Part shown: piece by piece, positions 26,996-35,838 of the stretch
Position numbering within the stretch: position 1 is the first letter of the stretch
Layout: the number at the start of each line of letters is the position of its first letter
Assembly: GCA_910586215.1 (NCBI GenBank)
Contig: CAJUGH010000023.1
Coordinates: 7,425-71,424, forward strand
DNA: 64,000 nucleotides
Source: an uncultured Acetatifactor sp.
GTDB taxonomy: Bacteria; Bacillota; Clostridia; Lachnospirales; Lachnospiraceae
Direction: 5' to 3'
Translations under genes and position numbers: made by a program
Notes under the pieces: generated by a model
Told to the model about the DNA's origin: nothing
The model's database searches: none
Seen by the model: the letters and a program-made list of their open reading frames with translations, nothing else

Positions 26996-27925
26996 ATGGC
27001 TGCAAAAAAGATTTCTTTTAAGAGAAGAGCACAACTGACGCTCAGAGATATGAAGCGCGGCATTCCTCTGTATGTTATGATCGCCCCTTTTATGATTCTG
27101 TTTGCCATGTTTGTGGTCTATCCGGTACTGAAAGCCATATGGTTCAGTTTTACGGACTACAATGTGTTGGAAAAAGCCAATTTCGTAGGTCTGCGCAACT
27201 ATAAGAAACTGTTCCTGGAGGACTCTACCTTCATGACTGCTATTAAAAACACCTTTGTCATAGCAGTGATCGTGGGACCTGGCGGATATGTACTGTCCTA
27301 TCTGCTGGCCTGGATGATCAATGAGTTACCTCACAAGATTGGGACAGTGCTCACCGTGATCTTCTATGCGCCCAGTATGGCGGGTGCCGCCGTGATCACC
27401 GTGTTCGCACAGATCTTCTCCAATGACAGCAATGGTTATCTGAATGCCATCCTGCGTAAACTGGGCATCACCCAGGAGGCGATTCTGTGGCTGTCGGATT
27501 CCGACTATGTTATCGTGGTGGTCATCCTGGCATCCCTGTGGATGAGCATGGGCGTAGGCTTCCTGTCTTTCGTGGCAGGTATCAAGGGCGTGGACGAGGC
27601 CCAGTATGAGGCAGGTGCCATAGATGGCATCAGGAACCGCTGGCAGGAACTGTGGTATATCACACTTCCCAACATGAAGCCCCAGTTATTGTTCGGTGCT
27701 GTGATGACCATCACAGGTTCCCTGTCCGTAGGTGATATCGGCAATTCCCTGGTAGGCTTCCCCAGCCCCAATTATGCTTCCCATACCATTGTGAACCATC
27801 TGAATGACTATGGTTCCATCCGTATGGAGATGGGGTATGCATCTGCCATCGCCGTTATCCTGTTCCTGATCATGATCATCTGCAACATGCTGATCCAGAA
27901 GCTGCTTCGCAAGGTCGGAACCTGA
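26996..27925 (+). CDS. Sugar ABC transporter permease, MalF type (pair 1)
   Basis: A 309-residue inner-membrane permease with about six hydrophobic segments. The conserved cytoplasmic loop that docks the ATPase is present in EAGAIDGIRNRWQELWYITLPNMKPQL, matching the EAA motif (EAA---G---------I-LP). AGGAGGGGAATA lies just before the start, 10 nt after the SBP 2 stop. It pairs with the next gene to form one transmembrane heterodimer. Substrate is not deducible. Confidence 0.9.
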   Translation: MAAKKISFKRRAQLTLRDMKRGIPLYVMIAPFMILFAMFVVYPVLKAIWFSFTDYNVLEKANFVGLRNYKKLFLEDSTFMTAIKNTFVIAVIVGPGGYVLSYLLAWMINELPHKIGTVLTVIFYAPSMAGAAVITVFAQIFSNDSNGYLNAILRKLGITQEAILWLSDSDYVIVVVILASLWMSMGVGFLSFVAGIKGVDEAQYEAGAIDGIRNRWQELWYITLPNMKPQLLFGAVMTITGSLSVGDIGNSLVGFPSPNYASHTIVNHLNDYGSIRMEMGYASAIAVILFLIMIICNMLIQKLLRKVGT

Positions 27926-27946
27926 TCAGAGAGAGGAAGGGTGAAT

Positions 27947-28873
27947 ATGGAAACATTAAAAAGACTTTATCAAAATTATAGAAATAAGAAGAAGTCGAAA
28001 GACTTCACCCCTTTTGTGAAGAAGTCGAAGAGGAGTTTCTGGGGGAATGTAATTCTGGGACTGTTCCTGCTGCTGATGGCCATCACCTTTTTCTTCCCGG
28101 TGGTATACATGCTCAGCCAGTCCATGAAGCCCATGAACGAGATGTTTGTCTTCCCTCCCAGGATCATTGTGCAGAATCCCACATTGGATAATTACCGCGA
28201 TTTCTTCAATGTCCTGGCCAATACAGTGGTGCCGGTGACTAGATCCCTGTTCAACTCCCTTTTTGTGGTGGTAGTGGGATCCATCGGACACATTGTGATC
28301 GCTTCCCTGTGTGCGTATCCACTGGCAAAGTATAAATTCCCAGGAGTGGGATTCTTCAACCAGATCATTGTATATTCCCTGATGTTCAACGCATCAGTGA
28401 CCATGATCCCCAACTTCCTGACCATTGCAGGACTGGGATGGCTGGACACCCAGTGGGCTATTATCATTCCCGGCTTTGCATCTACCCTGGGGCTGTACCT
28501 GATGAAGAACTTCATGGAGCAGATTCCCGACAGTCTCATGGAGGCGGCACAGATTGACGGTGCGGGGTATGTACGCATCCACTTTACCATTGTGATGCCT
28601 GTGGTGAAGCCAGCCCTGGTGACGGCTTTCATCCTGGTGTTCCAGAGCTTCTGGACCAATACAGGAGATAAATTCATCTACACAGAGGCACAGAAGGGCT
28701 TCGCCTACGTGGTGGGACAGTTGGCAAATGGCAAGATCAGCGGTGTGGGCGCTTCCTATGCAGGAATCTCTGCTGCGTCCGCTGTGATCATGTTCGCTGT
28801 ACCCCTGGTGGTGTTCCTGATCATGCAGAACAACGTGGTATCTACGATGGCAACATCCGGTATGAAAGAGTAA
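27947..28873 (+). CDS. Sugar ABC transporter permease, MalG type (pair 1)
   Basis: A 308-residue permease; the basic N terminus (NYRNKKKSKDF) precedes six membrane segments. The EAA loop reads EAAQIDGAGYVRIHFTIVMPVVKPAL. The start at 27947 (ATG) is preferred over a GTG six bases earlier because AGGAAGG ends directly before that GTG. It lies 21 nt after the MalF-type gene, and the YIP1-type gene begins 10 nt after its stop. Confidence 0.9.
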   Translation: METLKRLYQNYRNKKKSKDFTPFVKKSKRSFWGNVILGLFLLLMAITFFFPVVYMLSQSMKPMNEMFVFPPRIIVQNPTLDNYRDFFNVLANTVVPVTRSLFNSLFVVVVGSIGHIVIASLCAYPLAKYKFPGVGFFNQIIVYSLMFNASVTMIPNFLTIAGLGWLDTQWAIIIPGFASTLGLYLMKNFMEQIPDSLMEAAQIDGAGYVRIHFTIVMPVVKPALVTAFILVFQSFWTNTGDKFIYTEAQKGFAYVVGQLANGKISGVGASYAGISAASAVIMFAVPLVVFLIMQNNVVSTMATSGMKE

Positions 28874-28883
28874 GAGGTGGCGT

Positions 28884-30962
28884 ATGCGAAAATCAAAAAA
28901 GATTTGGAGTAAGTGCGTAAGCGGGCTTGCTCTTGTAATATGTGCCATCCTTGGATTTGGCACGGTGTCATATGCGGCAGAGTCCTATTCCTACGATATC
29001 TGGGGCAATGTGGTTGCCGCACCGGCTGCATATGAACTGGAACGGACGATATACGCTTCGGATCTGGGGGTAGATGGTTTTGCCACAGCTTCTGGTGTGT
29101 TTTATCGGAATGATAAGGTATACATTATTCTGAACGGCTATATCGTCATTGCGGACAAGGAATTTGAAAACGTAACGTACATTACGGAATATACCAGAGA
29201 GGACGGAACCGGGAGCAAGGTGAATGCCCCCACCGGTATCTATGTCACGGAAGAGAATCATATCTATATCTGTGAGAGGGACAATGGGGAGATCATCGAG
29301 TTCGATGAGAAGGGAAAGTATGTGCGGGCCATCGGGGATCCTGGCTGTGTCGGCCTGACAACCAGCTACCGGCCTGTCAAACTGGCGGTAGACAGCGTGG
29401 GACGTATCTATGTGCTGGTGCAGAACTGTTATGAAGGTTTTGCAGAACTGGATCCCGAGGGGAAGTTCAACCGCTATGTGGGTGCTACGGAAGTGACATT
29501 CTCTGCCATCGACCTGCTGTGGAGGAATCTGGCCACGGAAGAGCAGAGGGCCAGGAGTACCTTGTGGCTGCCCACTTCCTACAGCGATCTGGCCATAGAT
29601 GCAGATGGTTTCATTTTCGCCAGTGTGTCTGGGGCTTCTACAGATCAGCCTGTGAAGAAGCTGAATTCTTCCGGTAAGGATGTGATGCCGGAAAGTGAAT
29701 TTGGTGTGTCTCCTATGGGGGATTACAAGAATAAGAAGTCTCTTTCCAACTTGAGTACCATTGCCGTGGCAGACGACGGCAGGTTTGCTGTACTGGATTC
29801 CAACTATTCCAGGATATTCGTCTACAGTCCCGACGGCTACCTCATGTATGAACTGGGAGGAAGCGGTAACAGGGAGGGCTTGCTGAGTTCCCCTACAGCC
29901 TTCTGTTTCATGGATGAGAAGATACTGGTGGTGGATATTGTGTACCAGTCTGTGGAGATCTTTGCCCCTACTACTTATGGAGCCTTGATCAATGCAGGCC
30001 TGGAGGCCCAGAACCAGTATGACTATGAAACGGCGGCAGGTTACTGGCAGCAGGTGCTGGATATCAATGACAGTTTCTATTATGCGAACTTAGGTCTGGG
30101 CAAATACCAGATGCGTGCAAGCGACTATGAATCTGCCAAGGACAATTTCTACCTGGGTGGTGACAGGACATATTATTCCAACGCCTACGAACAGGTGTCC
30201 AGCGCGTGGATGGACCGGAACTTCGGAAAGATCCTGGCTGTGATCATCCTGGTGATTGTGCTGGTCATTGCATGGAAGGTGTACAAGAAATTCTGGCAAA
30301 AGGAGCCGAAAGATACCAAATTGCGCAGGTTCTGGGAGAAGACCAAATTCACTCTGTTCAAATGGCCCGGCTATGTGCTCTCCAGTCCCTTTAAGGCTTT
30401 TGATGATGTGAAATACTACGATGATGGTTCCCTGGTATTCAGCGTGGTGGTGATCATCCTTTTCGGCTGGATCAGCTTGATCAAATACAGGTACACGGGA
30501 TTCCTGGTAAGCTTCGTGGATATTGACAATGTAAATGTGCCTTTGATCGTAGGCAGTACCATCCTTCCCTATGTGGCCTTCATTATAGGTAACTGGGCTG
30601 TGGGTGTGCTGATGAGTGGTAAAGGTAAGATCGTACATATCACCAAGGTAGTGGGCTATTCCCTGTATCCGGCCTGCTGGCTGTATCTGGCGGGAACCAT
30701 TCTGTCCAACTTCGTCACAGAGGATGAGGCAGTGCTGGTAGGTGCCCTGTTTACCTTTGGTATGGTGCTGTTCTTCTTCTATATGTTCATCGGAACCATC
30801 ATGGTGAACCAGTACACCTTTACCAAGAACGTGGCTACCCTTCTTCTGTCAGCGGTGGCAATGCTGATTATCTGCTTCGTAGCCATGTTGTTCGCTACGC
30901 TTCTGGCACAGTTTGTGAATGACTGGATGCAGATTTTCAGGGAAATATCCATGGTACTCTAG
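28884..30962 (+). CDS. NHL-propeller / TPR-like / YIP1-domain membrane protein
   Basis: A 692-residue fusion. A signal peptide (about 1-31, ending SYAAES) leads to a beta-propeller of NHL-like repeats (about 60-370: APTGIYVTEENHIYICERDNG, RPVKLAVDSVGRIYVL). A short TPR-like helical part follows (about 370-430: AAGYWQQVLDINDSFYYANLGLGKY), then a membrane helix (about 447-467), a cytoplasmic stretch and a YIP1-type domain with about five membrane helices (about 500-692). It starts 10 nt after the permease gene. Function is unknown; the outward propeller and membrane domain suggest an accessory or sensor subunit of the importer. Confidence 0.75.
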   Translation: MRKSKKIWSKCVSGLALVICAILGFGTVSYAAESYSYDIWGNVVAAPAAYELERTIYASDLGVDGFATASGVFYRNDKVYIILNGYIVIADKEFENVTYITEYTREDGTGSKVNAPTGIYVTEENHIYICERDNGEIIEFDEKGKYVRAIGDPGCVGLTTSYRPVKLAVDSVGRIYVLVQNCYEGFAELDPEGKFNRYVGATEVTFSAIDLLWRNLATEEQRARSTLWLPTSYSDLAIDADGFIFASVSGASTDQPVKKLNSSGKDVMPESEFGVSPMGDYKNKKSLSNLSTIAVADDGRFAVLDSNYSRIFVYSPDGYLMYELGGSGNREGLLSSPTAFCFMDEKILVVDIVYQSVEIFAPTTYGALINAGLEAQNQYDYETAAGYWQQVLDINDSFYYANLGLGKYQMRASDYESAKDNFYLGGDRTYYSNAYEQVSSAWMDRNFGKILAVIILVIVLVIAWKVYKKFWQKEPKDTKLRRFWEKTKFTLFKWPGYVLSSPFKAFDDVKYYDDGSLVFSVVVIILFGWISLIKYRYTGFLVSFVDIDNVNVPLIVGSTILPYVAFIIGNWAVGVLMSGKGKIVHITKVVGYSLYPACWLYLAGTILSNFVTEDEAVLVGALFTFGMVLFFFYMFIGTIMVNQYTFTKNVATLLLSAVAMLIICFVAMLFATLLAQFVNDWMQIFREISMVL

Positions 30963-30978
30963 GAAGGAGGCGAAGAAA

Positions 30979-33528
30979 ATGAGAAAACGAACATTTGTGA
31001 CACATGCCTTGTTGGCAGCTCTTTGCCTGTCCCTTCTGGGAGGCTGCGGCTCTCCGGAAGAGCCTGATGCCCAGGGGGCGTCCGGTTACTGGGAGACACA
31101 GGAATTTGACACTATAAGCGGAACCGGCTTTGTGAAAGTGGCAGAGAGTGGTGGCATGCAGCTTCTGGTAGAACCAAATACAGGCACAGTCCGCTGGCTG
31201 GACACTGCTACTGGTGTCTACCAGGACAGCAATATGAGCCATAATGAGGATCTGGAGAACAAGTCGGATGCCACACAGTCCGATCTGATGGTAAGATATT
31301 TTTCCGGCAGTACGAAATCCAACAAGCTATATTATCAGACCAGTAGTTATGATTCTTATAGCATGTGCTCCAGCAGGGAGCAGCTGTCCTATCAGTTGAT
31401 AGATAATGGGGTAAGGATTCTGTACACTCTGGGAACAGATGATATGACCTACAAGGATTTCCCCCGGGAGATATCAGATGAGAGGATGCAGGAACTGGTG
31501 CTCCAATATCTGTCGGAGGCAGATATCCGGAAGCTGAAGGCCAGCTATTATACCCAGATGAATACGGGGGAATGGATCCGAAAACTGGATGAGAAAGCAG
31601 GCGGACTGGCCATGAAACAGATCACCCAGTATTTTTATGAGACGGGGCATTATACCTATGAGGCGTTGCTGGAGGATCTGGAGGCCTTGGAAGCAGAACC
31701 GAACGAATATCCTGACAGGTTGAGGATCCGGGTGCCAGTGGAATATTATCTGGACAATGGAGAACTGGTGGTGAATGTGGATACTTCCCGGATTGAATCC
31801 GCGGCAGATCATCCGGTGAACCAGTTGGTGCTGCTTCCCTATTTTCTGACGTCAAATCCGGCAAAGGATGCAGAAGAAGGGTATATGTTCCTGCCGGACA
31901 GAAGCGGGGCCTTGATCTACCTGGACAGCACCAAGACAAGGGAATACCACTTTGCAGGCTCTTTTTACGGTGGGGACCGGCTGGTGAATGCGGCGACTTA
32001 TAACAGTGTAGACAGTAAGATGATGATGCCTGTATTCGGCATGAAGAATGAGCATAGTACCATCTTTGCCGTGATTGAGGATGGGGCAGAAGCAGCTACC
32101 CTGGATGCCTATGTGAGTGGTACGGATAATTCCGAGCCTTTTTCCAAGATCAAGCTGACCTTTGACATCCAGACCCAGCAGAGTATGTCATCCGGATTGA
32201 AGAATGCCAATGGAGACTTTACCATGTACCGGGCTTCTGATGATGTCTATGATGATAATATCACCATCCGATATTTCTGGCTGGGGGAAGAGGGAAACTA
32301 CGTGGACATGGCAGACTGCTACGCAGAGTACCTTACCAGGAAAGGTGTCCTGGCTGCCAGAGAGGAAGAGGATGTGGCTCCTTTCTATGTAGAACTGCTG
32401 GGCAGCACGGACAAGACCATGTATATGCTGGGGATCCCCTATGAAGGAACCCAGACCCTGACCACTTTTGACCAGGCCAGGGAGATTCTTACAGACCTGT
32501 CAGATGGCGGTATGCAGAATCTGAAGGTAATCTACAGCGGCATGGTGAACGGCGGTATGAACCAGCGGTCCCTGGCTTCCGGTGTGAAACTGGTCTCGGG
32601 ACTGGGTGGTTCCTCAGATTTTAAGAAACTGAAATCCTATGCGGATTCCGTGGGGGCGCAGCTCTTCCCGAACCTACAGCTCCAGACCGTGTATACTAAG
32701 ACAAAGGTAAACAATGAAATGGCAGCCTGGAATATTATCAATGAGAGAGGGCAGATTTATTCCTTTAATCCGATTGATAACAGTGTGGAGACAGAAGCGG
32801 ATTACCCTCTGTATCTGGTGAATCCCAATTATGTGGAGAAGTACCTGGGTAAGGTGAAGAAGTCTTATTCCAAGCGGACAGGATTGACCACCATAGCATC
32901 CAATGATCTGTATACTTTTGTCCCCACCACTTACAGGGACAATCATGTATCTCCCTCTTCCGGGGATACCTTGTTGAAGGAAGCTGTGAATCAGTTTGCA
33001 GAGGGCATGACCGTGATGCTGTCCAATCCATCCAGTGAGGCTTATGGATACAGCACCTATCTCACGGATATCCCCACCACGGACAGCGGCATGAGGGTAC
33101 TGGATGCATCCATACCTTTTATGGGGATGGTGCTGGATGGCCATAAGGTCTATTCCTCTGAGTCCTTGAATAAGGAGAGCACGGATGTATATGTGAATTT
33201 CATGCATGTACTGGAGAGCAACAGTGCACCGAAATTTACCTTTATGTATGAGGACAGTTCTATTTTGTCCGGCACGGAGCAGGAGAATTACTTTGCAGTG
33301 GAGTACAGCTACTGGAAGGACCGGATCGGTGCTTACTACGAGGAGTACAAGGCGTTCTATAACCTGGTGAAGGGTGCCAAGATCGTGGATCATGAGTTGT
33401 ACGGGCGCAATGAGAAGCTGCGGGTGGTGACTTACTCCAACGGCGTGAAAGTGTACTTTAACTACAGCGATCTTGAGGAACAGATAGATGGAGTGACAGT
33501 GCCGGCTTTCAGCTATGTAACAAAGTAA
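30979..33528 (+). CDS. DUF5696-like surface lipoprotein
   Basis: An 849-residue lipoprotein: signal peptide with lipobox LLGGC (Cys near residue 23), then a large extracytoplasmic region. The first half looks like a beta-rich supersandwich (FLPDRSGALIYLD, FAGSFYGGDR). The second half reads like a TIM-barrel glycosidase (LKVIYSGMVNGG, DSVGAQLFPNLQL, TDIPTTDSGMRVLDASIPF). I assign DUF5696 from memory of this gene order in Firmicutes, not from a search. GGAAGGAGG precedes the ATG at 30979; the preceding gene ends 16 nt upstream. It could be a surface glycosidase or a glycan-binding accessory protein. Confidence 0.65.
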   Translation: MRKRTFVTHALLAALCLSLLGGCGSPEEPDAQGASGYWETQEFDTISGTGFVKVAESGGMQLLVEPNTGTVRWLDTATGVYQDSNMSHNEDLENKSDATQSDLMVRYFSGSTKSNKLYYQTSSYDSYSMCSSREQLSYQLIDNGVRILYTLGTDDMTYKDFPREISDERMQELVLQYLSEADIRKLKASYYTQMNTGEWIRKLDEKAGGLAMKQITQYFYETGHYTYEALLEDLEALEAEPNEYPDRLRIRVPVEYYLDNGELVVNVDTSRIESAADHPVNQLVLLPYFLTSNPAKDAEEGYMFLPDRSGALIYLDSTKTREYHFAGSFYGGDRLVNAATYNSVDSKMMMPVFGMKNEHSTIFAVIEDGAEAATLDAYVSGTDNSEPFSKIKLTFDIQTQQSMSSGLKNANGDFTMYRASDDVYDDNITIRYFWLGEEGNYVDMADCYAEYLTRKGVLAAREEEDVAPFYVELLGSTDKTMYMLGIPYEGTQTLTTFDQAREILTDLSDGGMQNLKVIYSGMVNGGMNQRSLASGVKLVSGLGGSSDFKKLKSYADSVGAQLFPNLQLQTVYTKTKVNNEMAAWNIINERGQIYSFNPIDNSVETEADYPLYLVNPNYVEKYLGKVKKSYSKRTGLTTIASNDLYTFVPTTYRDNHVSPSSGDTLLKEAVNQFAEGMTVMLSNPSSEAYGYSTYLTDIPTTDSGMRVLDASIPFMGMVLDGHKVYSSESLNKESTDVYVNFMHVLESNSAPKFTFMYEDSSILSGTEQENYFAVEYSYWKDRIGAYYEEYKAFYNLVKGAKIVDHELYGRNEKLRVVTYSNGVKVYFNYSDLEEQIDGVTVPAFSYVTK

Positions 33529-33541
33529 AGGAGGAGCTAAG

Positions 33542-34492
33542 ATGAAAAAAGATAAGAAAACGGCAGAAAAAAAGCCGGCTCTTTCGTGGTATAAGAGAAT
33601 GGACTTCTCCAAGAAGACGGCGTTATGGGGCTTTATCTTTCTGCTGCCCTGGCTCATTGGACTGATTTTCTTCTTCCTGCGTCCCATGGTGAATATGCTG
33701 TGGTATTCCATGTGCAGTATGGAGATGGTGAATGGTAAGTTCACTGGGACATTCATCGGTATCGAGAATTTCAAATGGGCCCTGGGTGTCAACCCTAACT
33801 ACAACAGGATGCTGGCAGAGGCCTTCACCAATATGGTGAAGGAAGTGCCCTTCCAGATCTTCCTGGCCCTGTTCATTGCCATGCTGCTGAACGGGGAGTA
33901 TAAGGGAAGGGGATTCTTCCGGGCGGTATTCGTGATTCCCATTATCCTGGCTACAGGTGTGGCTACCTTTAGCCTAAGGGAAGTAAAGACAGTAGTGGAG
34001 ACCACATCGGAAGCGGTGATGAACATGGACTGGCTGAAGGATCTGGTCATCAATTCGGGTATTCCGGAGGACTTGACCACACTGCTGGTGACTTATGTGG
34101 AGAATATCTTCACAGTGGTGACGACCTGCGGGGTGCAGGTATTGCTGTTCCTGTCGGGACTGCAGGCGATCTCCCCCACCCTGTATGAGGTGGCGAAGAT
34201 GGAAGGATGTACCCAGTTTGAAACCTTCTGCAAGATTACCCTGCCCATGGTGTCCCCTACCATCCTGGTATGCCTGGTGTACAGTATCGCCGAGTCCTTT
34301 GCCAAGGCACAGGTATCCTACGGTGATTCGAAGATTGCATTTTCAGCCTTTATACGGCAGATCACCTTTAACGGCAACCAGGCTTACTACGGTTACGGCG
34401 CGGCAATGAGTTTCATCTACTTTGCGGCAACGCTGGTCACCATCGGAGTGGTCTGCGGCATCGTATCAAAGGGGGTGTTCTACTATGACTAA
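33542..34492 (+). CDS. Sugar ABC transporter permease, MalF type (pair 2)
   Basis: A 316-residue permease with about six membrane segments. The EAA loop is YEVAKMEGCTQFETFCKITLPMVSPTI. A periplasm-facing insert (about residues 140-185, EVKTVVETTSEAVMNMDWL) is longer than in pair 1. AAAGGAGGAG precedes the start, 13 nt after the DUF5696-like gene. Its stop overlaps the start of the next permease, so the two are co-translated. It is clearly divergent from the first MalF-type protein rather than a recent copy. Confidence 0.9.
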   Translation: MKKDKKTAEKKPALSWYKRMDFSKKTALWGFIFLLPWLIGLIFFFLRPMVNMLWYSMCSMEMVNGKFTGTFIGIENFKWALGVNPNYNRMLAEAFTNMVKEVPFQIFLALFIAMLLNGEYKGRGFFRAVFVIPIILATGVATFSLREVKTVVETTSEAVMNMDWLKDLVINSGIPEDLTTLLVTYVENIFTVVTTCGVQVLLFLSGLQAISPTLYEVAKMEGCTQFETFCKITLPMVSPTILVCLVYSIAESFAKAQVSYGDSKIAFSAFIRQITFNGNQAYYGYGAAMSFIYFAATLVTIGVVCGIVSKGVFYYD

Positions 34493-35555
34493 ATTGAGCA
34501 GAAAAGAGAGAATGCAGAAGGCCGAGCAGATGGCTGGCATCAGTTTCTGGGTAGATCTTAAAAAGGGACGTCTGACCAAATACGCCATCCAGAAACAGGT
34601 GAAGCATATCCTGGCCATGGTATTCCGCTATGTGATACTGATCTGCCTGGGGTTCGTGGTTATTACCCCCCTGTGGAACCTGGTTAGGGATGCCTTTACG
34701 GCACCGGCCATGCTGGGAGATAAATCCAGCCTGTGGATTCCCCAGCAGATGTCGACAATCTTTATGCAGATATCCCTTTCCAAGAGCTTGATGGACTATT
34801 GGCCCAGCCTGTTATATACCCTGCTTACCACTGCGGTGCTTACCTTGCTGCAGGTGCTATCCACGGGATTGGCGGCCTACTCCTTTGCCAGGCTGAAGTT
34901 CAAGGGCAGCAATATCCTGTTCTTCTTTGTGGTGCTGACCATCGTGGTTCCCAGCGAATCCTTGATGCTGGCCCAGTATGCGGCATTCCGAAACTTTGAT
35001 ATCTTTGGACTGATCGGACTGATCAACGGCACTGGTGCCGGCATCAATATGATCGGCAAGCCCATTTCCCAGTTTATCCTGGCAGGAACAGGCATGGGTG
35101 TGAAGAGCGGCCTGTATATCTACTTTATGCGCCAGGGCGTCAGGGGGCTTCCCATCTCTGTGGAGGAGGCAGCCCATGTGGACGGCGCAGGGTTCCTTCG
35201 GACTTTCTTTAGCATCGTGGTGCCCAGCATGTCCGGCTCTATCCTGACTGTGTCCGTGCTCAGTTTCCTGTGGAACTACACAGACACCTACTATACCAGC
35301 CTGCTGAATCCCAATATTCATCAGTTGGCCTACCAGTACACCACCCTGCAGGGCAATGTGCGTCTTGGCATTGATTCCGCAGCCAAGACCAACCCTGTGT
35401 GGCTGTCACAGATTGATGCCACCAATCCTTTCGTACAGACGGCGGTGATCTCAGCATGTGCGCTGCTGGTGGTAGTGCCCCTGCTGATCATGTACGCCTT
35501 CGTACAGAAGAGATTCGTGCAGGGCGCCGCCCGAAGCGGATTAGGCGGAGATTGA
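34485..35555 (+). CDS. Sugar ABC transporter permease, MalG type (pair 2)
   Basis: A 356-residue permease starting inside the end of the previous gene (eight-base overlap, ATGACTAA), with GGGGGTG upstream as ribosome site. A basic N-terminal extension of about 40 residues precedes the first helix. The EAA loop reads EEAAHVDGAGFLRTFFSIVVPSMSG. A Ser/Thr-rich outward loop between the last helices (NPNIHQLAYQYTTLQGN) is longer than in pair 1. Last gene of the importer operon. Confidence 0.9.
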   Translation: MTKLSRKERMQKAEQMAGISFWVDLKKGRLTKYAIQKQVKHILAMVFRYVILICLGFVVITPLWNLVRDAFTAPAMLGDKSSLWIPQQMSTIFMQISLSKSLMDYWPSLLYTLLTTAVLTLLQVLSTGLAAYSFARLKFKGSNILFFFVVLTIVVPSESLMLAQYAAFRNFDIFGLIGLINGTGAGINMIGKPISQFILAGTGMGVKSGLYIYFMRQGVRGLPISVEEAAHVDGAGFLRTFFSIVVPSMSGSILTVSVLSFLWNYTDTYYTSLLNPNIHQLAYQYTTLQGNVRLGIDSAAKTNPVWLSQIDATNPFVQTAVISACALLVVVPLLIMYAFVQKRFVQGAARSGLGGD

Positions 35556-35596
35556 TTAGGTAGCGTGAACCGCCAGTCAAAATATTTTTGGAGGGA

Positions 35597-35621
35597 CGGC
35601 ACCGGGAGTTTCCCGGTGCCG
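35597..35621 (+). terminator. Strong hairpin after the importer operon
   Basis: Perfect eleven-base stem CGGCACCGGGA (35597-35607) and TCCCGGTGCCG (35611-35621) with loop GTT. No T run follows, so it may be a Rho-dependent end, an mRNA 3' stabiliser or a leaky terminator. Confidence 0.5.
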
Positions 35622-35706
35622 CCTTCCACATATAGATATGATGTGGCATTAATCCGAGACTGCACGCGCCAAAATGGGCTGTTCTTGCCTATTTTGTGCG
35701 CATCAT

Positions 35707-35739
35707 GTTGCTGTAACCGGCAAGGCCGTGAACAGTAAT
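35707..35739 (+). repeat. R-family repeat, copy R6 (33-nt class)
   Basis: GTTGCTGT left arm and ACAGTAAT right arm, inner CGGC / GCCG stem; the left GA is changed to AA. Preceded by the TTTTGTGCGCAT extension (about 35693-35704). Confidence 0.7.
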
Positions 35740-35756
35740 TTTATATGTTTTATCCA

Positions 35757-35797
35757 TTGCGGATTCAGAAAGCCTGTGCTATATTGCAGGTAAGATG
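35757..35797 (+). promoter_or_regulatory. Candidate promoter of GH130 gene, with shared downstream motif
   Basis: TTGCGG (35757-35762), 17-nt spacer, TATATT (35780-35785) with extended -10 TGC. The stretch 35777-35797 matches 6889-6909 at most positions (TGCTATA, then GTAAGA), suggesting a common promoter class or operator. Confidence 0.45.
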
Positions 35798-35838
35798 AAA
35801 TGTGCATCAAGAATAAGAGTCGAGAATAAGGAGGCAGT

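Noticed and set aside
35597..35621. Confident Rho-independent terminator after the importer operon
   Set aside because: The stem is strong but no T run follows on either strand, so it is listed only as a hairpin with moderate confidence.
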